From positions 248,001 through 312,000 of the forward strand of contig JASJOG010000145.1 in NCBI GenBank assembly GCA_030142905.1: a stretch of DNA of 64,000 bases. Reading direction: 5' to 3'. The DNA comes from Heliopora coerulea (taxonomy: Eukaryota; Cnidaria; Anthozoa; Scleralcyonacea; Helioporidae). Shown one piece after another: positions 23,626 through 33,827 of the stretch (within the stretch, counting starts at the first letter, position 1; each line of letters begins with the position of its first letter). The position numbers were made by a program, and so were the translations under genes. Under the pieces are notes generated by a model that saw nothing but the letters and a program-made list of their open reading frames with translations, made no database searches and was not told the DNA's origin.

Positions 23626-26185
23626 AGCCTTTGAGTCAGATCGGAGGTTTTGGAACTGAACGAGGAATTAGAGTCGTGCATTGTAAATAGTTGTGTCTAC
23701 TACGTGTCCGGTTTGGGTGAAAACCTGCGTGTTGTTGGTGTTGACCAAGTCAAAGCAGCCATACGTAGCCGATTCAGACACGCACTTGTAAACAGGAAAT
23801 CGGACATCAGACAAAGTCAAGGCATTTTGTAATCGCTCAAGCCATAAAAGCTGTTTTCCCTGCCGTAGAACAATGTTTAATGGAAATTTTACTTGTGAAA
23901 AGTTTGTTGATATTTTAAAACTTCCTGAGTGAACACTTACGAAGTATTTAGTAAGGTATTTACGATTTCATTTTTAAAAACTCCTTAAAAAGACTCATGT
24001 CCTCTGAGCAATTTTGGTAACACTTGGTGTTAAAACTCGGCTAGTGTCGCCTTTGAGGCGAACTGACTTGCACTACGTATTTATATTGTTGTGAAACAGG
24101 AGCCCTGTCTTTAATTTGTAAATAATCGCTGATTTCTCAGGGCATGTTTTGTGTATAAGACTAACTTAATTCAAGTTGAGCGAGCCATTACAATGATGTA
24201 ACTAAACCTTTTGTCATACTGTCTGCTTGGGTAAGTTAATCGGATTTGAAAGCAACAAGCAAATGAACTTCCAAATCTGATCATTGTAGTTCAGTCAGGT
24301 TTGAATTTGCCTGCTTGTAAATATCTCCTAAATCCTGTTCTGCACACGGGCTTGCTTAGAACAGTCTGTACGTATTTCGAGAATGTTAAATAATTAAACT
24401 TTGGAAGACAGAACTGAGAAAGTTGTCTCGCGGAGCGTTGAGGATTATGGTTACATTAAAATGTCAAAAAAAAATATCCAGGATGATTCCAAACCTGATA
24501 AGAAGTGTCAGGTGTCAAGTGAGGCTTTGATCGCGGAATATGTTTGTGTTTAGACTATTTTGAACTCGAATTTGGAGCACTTGGGTGACGGTGGCACGGG
24601 GTAAGAATGGTAAAGCGCATGACAGACGTTTGAACGTTCGTTAATCAACATCATCCGACATTTGTGACCAATTCTGAATGACGTCGAGTCAACTCGTTTC
24701 AACATGAACGGAAGCGAACATTAAGCTATCAGCACGAAGACATCTAATCTCTAAATGTTGTGCAAAGTGTCATGTGTAGACACTTCAACAGCCTTCAACT
24801 CTCGGAACTTCGGTTGTCTATTGCGGTTGACAAACTCTCAAGCAGGTTTCGACGTTAGGGCTTTTAATTGGCTGGAAAAAATTCTTTCAATTTTGGACTC
24901 GTAAAAAACCCGGCAAAAGACAGAAATGGATCAATTTAAAGATTGCTGGAACCTAATGCAACCGAGTATCAATCAGAGCTTCTTTTTCAAAGCTAAGTGA
25001 AGTGCAAGGTGCATTTGACTACGCAAGTTTGCCAAACCCTTGCATTTACGATCGGGACTACATTTCGGACTCATACCCATTTCACACTTATCTTAATTTC
25101 TATGTCTTTTCACTGGTTTGAAGGTGGATAGTCCAAACTAGCGAGGAAAAGGAACGAATGAATCTGTTCTGTTTCCCCAAGGAACTGCGTGCGGCATTTC
25201 ATGATTGAATATTCGCAATACATATGGTAATGATTTACAATGACGTAGCTAATTGATTTATTTGCTGGATCAGAACGACACATTTCCCGTTCAAAACCGA
25301 ATTTATCTAGTGCTCAACTTGGTGGAGCGCAACAGCCGTGTAATTAGCAGCAGTAATAGTAACCACTATTTATGGAGGTTAGCAATAATAATAGCTAATG
25401 TCCTTCTAGTCATGCTATTGCTTTTAAGTATGTGTGAATATAAGATGAAGGAAGGACCAGGAATTCCCCGAAGCAGGGACTAAAAGGGCCATGACCACTC
25501 CCCCCTTTATAATTTCGTTATTTGAAGGTCGAAAACACACGTCATTTTTCGCAAGAATAATCGAATCAACTGACTAGAAACAATTAACTTTTAGATTTCA
25601 CATGAAGAGAAGAGTCCATTATCTTTCTTGGCTAAATCAATAACAACTGCTCATAGTTTGTACTGTGTATAAATGAGTTCATCAGAGAAAATTCCCCGAC
25701 GGATTGTTAATTTTTCCCTGACAGGAGGGTTAAGGTTCCCCTACGTGGGGGCTGTAGCCCCCTCTGCCCCCCTCTGGCGCCACCCCTGGGAAGGACTTAA
25801 GTAGCCAGGTACAACTCAAACAAGCACTTCTTTAGAATTTCGTCTGAATTAAGTACTATTCAATTGTGCGGGCCTAACTCCTCGAATCCTCCCCTCCCCC
25901 TCCACCCACACAAGGATACGACCATCACATATCAAAATACTTGTACATGTGCTTATTCTTTGGTGCGAGGCACGTAATGGGGGTATAATGATGGAACTTT
26001 AGAACTATACAAAACAATCATTAGATCTTCTTAATACTAAAATCTCATAAGCTGCTAAATGCTTAAAAATGACCAAATTGTTTACGGTTGTTAATAACAG
26101 GCGCGAGCAGTGTTGTTCTAACGACATGAATAACGTCCGATGCGTATTGGGAAGGATGTGTGTTGTATCCCGTGAAAGATCCTCA
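23626..26185. other. 3' flank and gene-free stretch
   Basis: Probably includes the 3' UTR of the Ser/Lys-rich gene. At 25660-25800 a G/C-rich patch ('gggggctgtagccccc', 'tggcgccacccctggg') resembles one end of a dispersed repeat. No exon seen. Confidence 0.45.
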
Positions 26186-26300
26186 GCACCACGTGAATAA
26201 CGTGAGCCGCACAGCTTCCACAACGTGAACAATGTTGTTCTGCTCCACGTGAACAAGGTGAGCCGCACAGCCTCCATAATGTGTACAATGTTGCTCAGCT
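26186..26300. repeat. Two tandem units of about 55 bp with E-box CACGTG
   Basis: 'ccacgtgaa(t/c)aa(c/g)gtgagccgcacagc' recurs at about 26189 and 26244, each followed by a 'gtg(a/t)acaatgttg' segment. Each unit carries a CACGTG hexamer; another 'tgcacgtgaata' lies at 26340. Confidence 0.7.
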
Positions 26301-28470
26301 ACTGCCTAAGCCTGACAATAATATAAGTTAGCATGTACCTTGCACGTGAATAGTGTTGTTTTGCACGATCTGATTGGCTCCTCTATCTCGGTATATCCTG
26401 CACTATTCACCTCCGAGCAAAACAAGATGGCGTCCCGTTTTGTTACTGTTACCGAAGGAACTTTTTTAATGAACGAAGCCAACGCGGAAAACAATTCCAA
26501 AAAAGCAGTAAGAACTGGCAATTACTTATTCAAAGACATGTATTTCTTTTACTTTTCAGCGACATATGCGCTCAAGATGAGTTCAAAATGTTTTGTTTAC
26601 AAATGATGAGTGGGCGACAAGCAGACGTTCCCTAAAATTGTTTTGAAATTTAAAAAAATACATTTATGAAAACAATTAAGCGAGGTATATGCTAAAACAA
26701 TTATTCTGCTCAGTGTCGGTGAATAGTGTAGATACTCACCTCTATTTCGGTGAATAAGTATTTATATTCCTAGTCTTTCCTCTCTATTTGTAACATAATT
26801 AACATTACGTTTGTAACTACATGATTAGCCTTATTCAGATAATGTAAATCGTTCTCTGAATATTTTGTAAGTGCTATAGTAAATTCCATACTAATTGGAC
26901 CAAAATATTTTGTTCATTAATTATCCAGCAAGACAAAACGCAATCCGAAAACAATCTAGAAAACTCAAACTCTGCTGTCAAAACCAGACAAAAGGTGAAC
27001 CGTTCACTTCGTCTTATTTTGACTCCGATTTTAGATTTTTACGATGTTTATTTTTGGGTTATATATTATCTAGTTTTTCTTTAAACTGTCGGCAGGACGT
27101 GGTATTTAACCAGCAAGCACATCCGGAGTTTCAGTTAAACTGCAGTTTATTAACTAGTTTATAGATTAGAGCTATCTGCGGCAAAAAATATCCCAGAAAA
27201 AGTATGTATAAATCATGAGAATTTTTGTATTCGATTCATAACTTCTAATTTAGCAATTTTTTTCTCCGTGAATTATTGAGTTGGATAGTAAATATTATTC
27301 AACTTGAGTTCACAGCTGTTTCTCGTATCAGTATGCTTGGCATTGTCATTTAATTTAGAAATGTGAATTCTGGCTAGTAAATCACCCGCCAACGGACCCG
27401 ATGCGTTTAAAACCCGATATCTGACCTGCTGCTTCTTTGTTTACACGAAAAATACAGGTTATTTGGACCACGGTCTTCTCCATTTAGACGACAATAATGG
27501 TGGCTGTCGTGCCAAAAAGTTTTGGCAGGTGGGCCGCAATTCAATACTGTCCCACCCAACTCAACTTTAGATGATCGTCTTATTCTGATACTCAGAAAAT
27601 CAGATCACAATTGCCACCACATGACGCTTGGGTGTCAGCAATTCCGGTCCAAGTTCGATTCTGTGTTCGCTATTTATAACCGGAGATTTGATTTATGGTA
27701 ATTGTACACGAAGTAATCCAATTATAATCCCAGCTAAAAATGGAAATTTCAAAGTCGTTTCCTAATAGGAGACGAACAATAACAAGTCATATGAGAAATT
27801 ATATGTAACAAAAGATACAGTTATTAAAGAGAAGTAACCGTTTCATTTCTTAGAACACTATACGAGCTTTCAGCACAAAATTTAGAACGGCAGAGATTAC
27901 AAAAAGTATATCCGATTTTCAAATTTTCGGGCTTCGAACAGGCTGCAGCATCTTGGTGACTGAAACAATGATGGCACATCCAATTGGATTAATTTCCGAT
28001 TTAGCCCTGGTTGGAAACCAGTCAAAAGGTGTTGCTAGATTGTGTTCAACACCCCATACCGGCTGAGCTGATTATTTTAATTAACTTGTCTTGAAATGTC
28101 AGTAAAAGAGTTCTACCCAGAAAAACTATCACAGGCTCAGCGTACAAGGAAATGAAAAGGCGCGTTTGGATTAGTGAACTCGGAATGGATGGATTAGATC
28201 GGTTAGCCATGAGCTAGCTGAACTGGTTTATTCACATCAACGGTTTCGCGGCTCAGCTTACCACACAGTGTTTCTAAATTCTGAACCCTCTTGCGTTAAC
28301 TGCTGACCATTCATACTTTGGACGACGGTACCGTATCACCATGGAAACGGGGCCATTTCGAGTCCAAGGAAAGGTAACCGTAGAAAATTAAGTATTTTAT
28401 TTAACTGATAACTTTTTGGAAAAAATCGTTGGGATTAAAATTAAAATGTCACCGAAGGACGACACATCAA
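26301..28470. other. Gene-free stretch
   Basis: No exon recognised. The 88-codon frame at 26340-26606 begins downstream of the E-box repeats but has no family features. Confidence 0.4.
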
Positions 28471-28560
28471 CGGTTAGAATTAAGGTTAGCATTAGGGTTA
28501 GGATTAGGATTCTAGCCCAATCCCTAGCCCCTAGTCTAACCCTAACCCTAACATTCAGGA
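28470..28560. repeat. Short interstitial telomere-like repeats in opposed orientation
   Basis: TTAGGG-type units ('ttagcattagggttagg') on the left face CCCTAA-type units ('ctaaccctaaccctaac') on the right around a 'ctagcccaatccctagcccc' centre, so the block is a degenerate inverted repeat of the metazoan telomere motif. Confidence 0.7.
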
Positions 28561-29035
28561 TGATCCTGAACCTTACGACCATTGATATTTCAAGATTATT
28601 CTAAATTTTAGATTTGAGGATATCAGGTAAATAAAATTTCTACTTCTCCAGTCCCAGTCTCTAGACGGTTACCTTTCTAAAGCTAGTCTCTTTCAAAATT
28701 TCAGGCTGTAAGCAGGCTAGTCCAAAGCCAACTCGACTTCATTCACACTTGATCGTGTCCTATGTGAGTTCTTTCTTGAGCGACCTCATTTGGGTGGACT
28801 GAAAACTCCTCCAAATTTAGTGCGACTGCGTTCGCGCCTGGGGAATCTCGGTTGAAATCTTGGCCAAATTGTTCGAGTTCGCTGATGTGAACGCACTTAA
28901 AGAAACAACGTGGATAACAATCTTGAACATGGTTATAGAATGGTTGTTGATGAGAAGCATTGATCAACGAGAATGACGCTGGACTACAAAAGTGTATACT
29001 CGTAAGTGAAAAACTCATGGCCATTCCAAACATTT
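28561..29035. other. Gene-free stretch
   Basis: Nothing recognisable. The minus-strand frame at 28743-29105 is driven by the adjacent CA repeat. Confidence 0.4.
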
Positions 29036-29071
29036 TCACACACACACACGCACACACGCACACGCACACGT

Positions 29072-29108
<37 letters not shown>

Positions 29109-29135
29109 TATATATATATATATTTATATATACCC
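29036..29135. repeat. (CA)n then (TA)n microsatellite
   Basis: About 65 bp of CA with a few g substitutions, passing directly into about 28 bp of TA. Confidence 0.95.
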
Positions 29136-29937
29136 TTGTTGGAAACTAAAAGATATTGGATCTATAATGTATTCAACACCATATAGTGGCCAGGATGTTT
29201 ATGGATTTATTACTTTCTTTTAACGTGCTGCCAGACAGTTAACTCAGCCGAACATATCAGTTACCACATCAAAATGAAACGCGAATTATTTCGTGCTGGA
29301 AAGGAGATAATTAGTTTCGCACTTCGTCAAACGTTGGAATTCGTTCATTTTTCAACACACACTAGAGCCACTTATGCCAAAAAAAGAAAGTTGCAGGTTA
29401 CATAACAAGTGGCTTACATAACGCACGATAACGCTTTTGTGAACAGGACCAGAATGACGTTCTCGTTATTTTCGTAAGGTGCGACTAACACGCGACGCGG
29501 CTTTGCATGAGTCTCCTAAAAAGCGCGTTTCATCAGGGAAAAACGAAATTACGTCATTAAGGTTAGGTCTTATTCAAAAGGCTACATTTCTTACATGAAG
29601 ATTGACAATGAATTACTGGTATGAATGACGATGAATACAAAGTCGCTGAAATATAAACACGCTGATAACTAATTTTAACTGGCCAGTCCACAAAGAATGA
29701 ACATTTGCAAGCTCAGTAAACCTCGGAAAATCTTTTTAATGTCACGACTGCTTAGGTGATTGAATCGGCGAATCATTTGCTTGCTAATTCTTAACAAAGT
29801 ACAGAATGACCAGAGTTATTTTTCATTTAATCACTTTTATGTTAGTCCATTTGTGATACTGGGGAGGCGTGCGTCAGTGGAAATATCACACCACATTCTC
29901 TACTGTTTCGGTAAAGTAAAAGTACAGTAATAACTTT
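29136..29937. other. Gene-free stretch
   Basis: No exon or repeat recognised. Confidence 0.4.
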
Positions 29938-30110
29938 ATATATATATATATATATATGCATAGCCAATAGCGTTAAGCAATGCCCACCGCCCGAGTAGCG
30001 ATTTGAGCACTCTGGTCGCATATGAATCCAAGTTCGTTCCGAGCTGCACTGATGAGCTGTAGTGCAACGAAATGTACGTCTGTAGATTGAACATATATAT
30101 ATATATACGC
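29938..30110 (+). mobile_element. Hammerhead-bearing element I (PLE terminal repeat or retrozyme-like)
   Basis: A block of about 140 bp between two (TA)n runs. It shares 'agcgttaagcaatgcccacc', 'gagtagcg.tttgagcactc' and 'gattgaacatat' with the copy at 42531-42710. It ends in a hammerhead motif and then TA repeats. There is no reading frame. Short, non-coding, hammerhead-ended repeats fit animal retrozymes or terminal repeats of Penelope-like elements; the sequence alone does not decide. Confidence 0.65.
30044..30085 (+). ncRNA. Type I hammerhead ribozyme motif, slightly degenerate
   Basis: Order on the plus strand: stem I CTGCA, core CTGATGA, stem II GCTGT/GCAAC, core GAAA, stem III ATG/CGT with a 2-nt loop, GTC cleavage triplet ending at 30080, then TGTAG closing stem I. 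All core bases are present. Stem II has one C-A mismatch and a terminal U-G pair, so activity may be reduced. Confidence 0.7.
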
Positions 30111-30242
30111 TCTGGCATGACTTAGATGTACCACAAGCGTGGAACATTTGAGTTGCCTATATAATGTAGGCTTCTCCATCGTGCTCGTCAGCACTGCACT
30201 GATGAGGCCCAATAGGCCGAAACGGTTCCGTCTGCAGTTAGT

Positions 30243-30250
<8 letters not shown>
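30104..30250 (+). mobile_element. Hammerhead-bearing element II (retrozyme-like)
   Basis: Begins 'cgctctggcatgac' right after a TA run, is non-coding, ends with the hammerhead at 30194-30237 and is followed by (TA)n/(TG)n. The 'cgctc' start after TA repeats recurs at 42531. Confidence 0.6.
30194..30237 (+). ncRNA. Type I hammerhead ribozyme, fully conserved core
   Basis: CTGCA (stem I), CTGATGA, GGCC-CAATA-GGCC (stem II, four G-C pairs), GAAA with ACGG-TT-CCGT (stem III), GTC with predicted cleavage after 30232, and TGCAG closing stem I perfectly. Every invariant base of the hammerhead is present and all three stems are Watson-Crick, so self-cleavage is very plausible. Short stem III and open stem I are typical for metazoan retrozymes and Penelope-like elements. 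Confidence 0.88.
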
Positions 30251-30317
<67 letters not shown>

Positions 30318-30365
30318 ATGTATGTATGTATGTATGTATGTACACACATAATACATACATACATA
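30241..30365. repeat. (TA)n-(TG)n-(TATG)n microsatellite
   Basis: Three simple repeats in series directly downstream of the conserved hammerhead, ending in the inverted motif 'acatacatacata'. Confidence 0.95.
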
Positions 30366-30389
30366 TATTTATGGATATATTACGTAATA

Positions 30390-30625
30390 TTTCATAAACG
30401 AGTGCGAGTGTTTTACCAGGGGTTACAAACACGAGAGAACAATGAAAATCACGAGGCCGTAGGCCGATTGATTTTCGTTGTTCTCGAATGTTTTACAAAC
30501 GCGAGAGAACATTGAAAATCAAGAAGCGGTAGGCCGAGTGCTTTTTATTGTTCTCGAGTGTTTGTAACCTCTGGTAAAACACGAGACACGAGTTTATGTA
30601 ATAGCTTCTCAATCGTCTATTTGAA
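30390..30625. mobile_element. Inverted/tandem repeat element with 'gagagaacaatgaaaatca' units
   Basis: 'gagtgttttaccaggggtta' at the left is mirrored by 'taacctctggtaaaacac' at the right. Between them a unit containing 'cacgagagaacaatgaaaat' and 'gtaggccga' occurs twice. Non-coding and MITE-like. Confidence 0.65.
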
Positions 30626-30918
30626 TTTATAGTTAAGAAATGCGGTAATAGACAGTTGTTTGTTTTGGGCCGTTTATTATTTGATTTCTTAATTATAAAT
30701 TCAGTTTACGCGACTTTTACCGGGTTTCAAAACGCATGTACATGACCAAATATTTTTGTCTGGTTGGTTAATTAGGTCATGAATTATTAATGAGTTTGAG
30801 AAATGTATTTCATTGTGCAAGATCTTTAACCTGGCCAACAACCGTTTGTAGAAGCACTACCAAACGAAAGTCACATGGCCCGCGTATAATAAAATCTTTA
30901 TATATGCAGTCCCCTTTA

Positions 30919-31107
30919 AGCCTGGTTTCCATTATGTCGCAAGAATCGCAAAAATCGTGTCGTAGCAGTCGTCGCGACCCTTGCGATTTAATAGAAACGT
31001 GAATCGAAGTGACTTGCGACTCAAGCGACTAAATCACAAACATAGGATTATTGCGATTTTTGCGATTGCGATTCTTGCGATTCTAATGACTTAATGGAGA
31101 CCAGGCT
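30919..31107. mobile_element. Harbinger-type MITE, 189 bp
   Basis: Ends 'agcctggtttccatt' and complement 'agcctggtctccatt' are flanked by TTA at 30916-30918 and 31108-31110. The interior is built of 'aatcgcaaaaatcgca' motifs in both orientations. Confidence 0.78.
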
Positions 31108-32700
31108 TTATTTTGACTTTGAGTGTATTTCACTTGGGATTCGAAGTTTACACTCTTAAAAACAAGCAACTTGTTCACGGTTGTTGACAGGCATGAAAAA
31201 TAATGTGCTGCATTGCTTAAGCAGTGTTATCACCAAAAACAAACATGTCAACAAGGTCAACTAATCATATTAACAACAGCGATCATGATTGTTCTATCCA
31301 AGGATTTTCATCTCTGTTCGAGCAAATTCAGGTAACCATTGTTCCTTCATCAACTCAATAAAATATCATTAAAACGATGAACAGACTAGTTGATTAATTC
31401 GGATTGTTCATCCATGATAATCTTGTTACAAGACTGTTCCTCTTACGACTGGGGAAGCTCTGGAAACCACAAGATTTTGTAAGGGCGGTTGATGGAGTTA
31501 CACCCCGAAAAAACCACCGTAATTAACCCATCCTCGGGAAGGTGTCTTCACTTGACGGGTAAAATAATAGAAAAAGTGCTGGGAAAGAGGTCACTCAGAC
31601 AAGTTTTAAGCGAAGGCGATAACTTGTCTTTTCACGACAGACAGGAAAACCGACGTAATCTAAATATCAAACTTGCATCGTAAATCCTTGAGATAGCTTG
31701 AAGTGGTTTTAATTCGGACAGCTCCATAACAAAAAGACAAATAGTTATTAACAGCTTAACACGTTAACAGCATTGGACGAATTTGCACTACACATTCGAC
31801 AACGTCTCAACCCAAATACAGATTTTACTACTCCTAAAGAAAATTTCGATGTTTTGTTAACATTGGACTTTGTACAATTTTCGCCATGTATTGGCAGCTC
31901 TGCGAAGTTAATGCTTTCCAAGCTGCCAAAAAGATGACAAACGTGTTAAAAGCGAGGCCCCCTGGGTTCCATAACTGTAATGTGCTTATAACACGCTTCC
32001 TAGGAGGCCAACAAAAATACAAATACCGGAAAGAGATGGTTGACATTCAAGATTGTGTGAAAGGAATCTAGAGACGCAGGAAGTTACAAGAGCCGGAAAT
32101 TTCCTGTTTTTACAGTTGTAACAACAGCTGAAGGCAAGAACTCGGCTTTCAATCAAAATCTCCATTAATGTCCCTTACAAACCTAGCAAGCTTTAGGAAG
32201 TCGTAGCTTCTTGTATATTTCTTCGATCCAGTTCAAACTTCGCAAAACCACCCATTTCAGCTCTCCCGATGCGGCTATATTTTTTTCGGGTCTAAATGCA
32301 AATTTATAAAACTCCTTAAGAATTTATGAGGAAAATACGAAGGTAAAACTTAACCGTGTCGACTGGTGTCGAGTCTTCAACTGTGCTAAAAGCACGTTTC
32401 CTTTCCTCCTCAAATTTTTTCGGCTTAGAAAACATTAATTTGCAAGTTGTCTTAGCGAATTAGCGTATTTAGACGTTCGTAAAATAGTCGCAGTAGGTGA
32501 TTATCGGACCTAACCTTCGGCTATTGCCTCGTGTTTTAAATCGGATAAAGCCCTCCTGCTCGATTTCTACCTTCTTCTGAATCATCCCCGCCATATTACT
32601 GTCGTAAGGGTCTACTTACGCCATACGACAGTCTTGTACGATTGCTCATTCTGGGGTATGTCATGTGAATTATAAAATAACGTAGCTCGTTTGCAAACTC
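31108..32700. other. Gene-free stretch
   Basis: No family-like frame. Frames at 31489-31683 and 31886-32071 are short and unsupported. Confidence 0.4.
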
Positions 32701-32714
32701 TGATTGGTTAATAT

Positions 32715-33220
32715 CCGTGTTCGGATAAGAGTATCCAAACACGGAAAATTTCCCGCCAAAAGTGTACTGAAATTCGTTTTGTACGTTCAGCCTTATTATT
32801 TTATGAAACACGTAACGACTGTGTGTTTGAATACTGTGATTCAAATACTTGGTACATTGGTTGACTTTCAAATAACTTAAAAAGCACGCTTGTTTTTTCT
32901 CTTTGTCACTGTGTTGAAGTGGCTTCGCTTTGTTGACCAGGGTTCGATCTTCATAAGTTTGGCTCTGATTGATAGTTGATGATTTTCAGGAGAATTGCTT
33001 ACTTCATCATTGTGTTTGGTAAGTTAACTAACTTTCATCTATTGTAATTTTATAAAAGAAACACCAAACGGATTACCGTGTTTGGATACTGTGATCCAAA
33101 CACTTAGGAAGTTGCCCGAATTTCGAAAAGCTAAAACCACTCACCTAGCGGCTCGAGTTTTTTTACGCTTTTCTCAAGTCTCGCAACATCCCGCGTGTTT
33201 GGATCACAGTATCCAAACAC
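32715..33220. repeat. Four copies of a 26-30 bp palindrome (GTGTTTGGATAC...)
   Basis: Near-perfect palindromes with half-site 'gtgtttggata' occur at 32715-32744, 32823-32848, 33078-33103 and 33195-33220. A fifth, with the same downstream 'ggatgttgc.agacttgaga' context, is at 50541-50566 (the 33195 copy matches it in reverse orientation). This marks a dispersed family of small inverted-repeat elements. Confidence 0.7.
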
Positions 33221-33524
33221 AGGAATCCCTTTGATATTTCTTAAACGAAGGGCACCACTCCTGCTCTCGATTTGCTTGTTAATGAAGCAATACGACGGGA
33301 AAATGTTATTGAGTTAGTCGGATACATCAGAACGAGCAACCGTATACAGCAATCGTTTTGTGTAGTCGGCGTAAATGAACGAAGCTAACTCCAACGGATA
33401 AGTAAACATTTAAGTTTTTCTTGCCCAGCGGTCTCCTTTTGATGAGCGAGATTGTCTAGCATAACCAGAGTGAAACGATGGAATTATACCTATGTTGGTA
33501 AAATGAGGTTGAACTTGCTTCTAC

Positions 33525-33605
33525 GAGTGACGTCGACGGCGCTCTAGCCAATGGGCGGCCACCGTCAGAAAGAGTTAAAATGCGCGAGAATAAAAGCTTT
33601 TGAGA
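33525..33605 (+). promoter_or_regulatory. Promoter-like cluster (CRE, CCAAT, GC box, TATA-like)
   Basis: 'gtgacgtcgac', 'agccaatgggcgg' and 'gaataaaagc' follow each other on the plus strand at normal promoter spacing. No plus-strand gene is recognisable downstream, so this may serve an unseen 5' exon or non-coding transcript, or be coincidence. Confidence 0.3.
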
Positions 33606-33827
33606 TTCGACTAAACTGATTTCGTAGTAGCAAGGTTCAACACAGAAGTTGGTAAAAATGGGAAAATAAAGCTAGAATTCCCCAAGCAAAGTGTATCGTT
33701 TATCGGAAACAAGGTTCATGGTGAGTTAAACTGACCGGTTACTAAAATGAATGTCTTTATAGTTTATATTTTCGAAGTTCTTGAATGGCGTTGGTTTCTT
33801 GTCCCCAGGCAAAATCAATTTTTTCCA

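Noticed and set aside
32715..33220. Spaced palindromes considered as a CRISPR array
   Set aside because: Spacing is irregular, copies diverge and the genome is eukaryotic.
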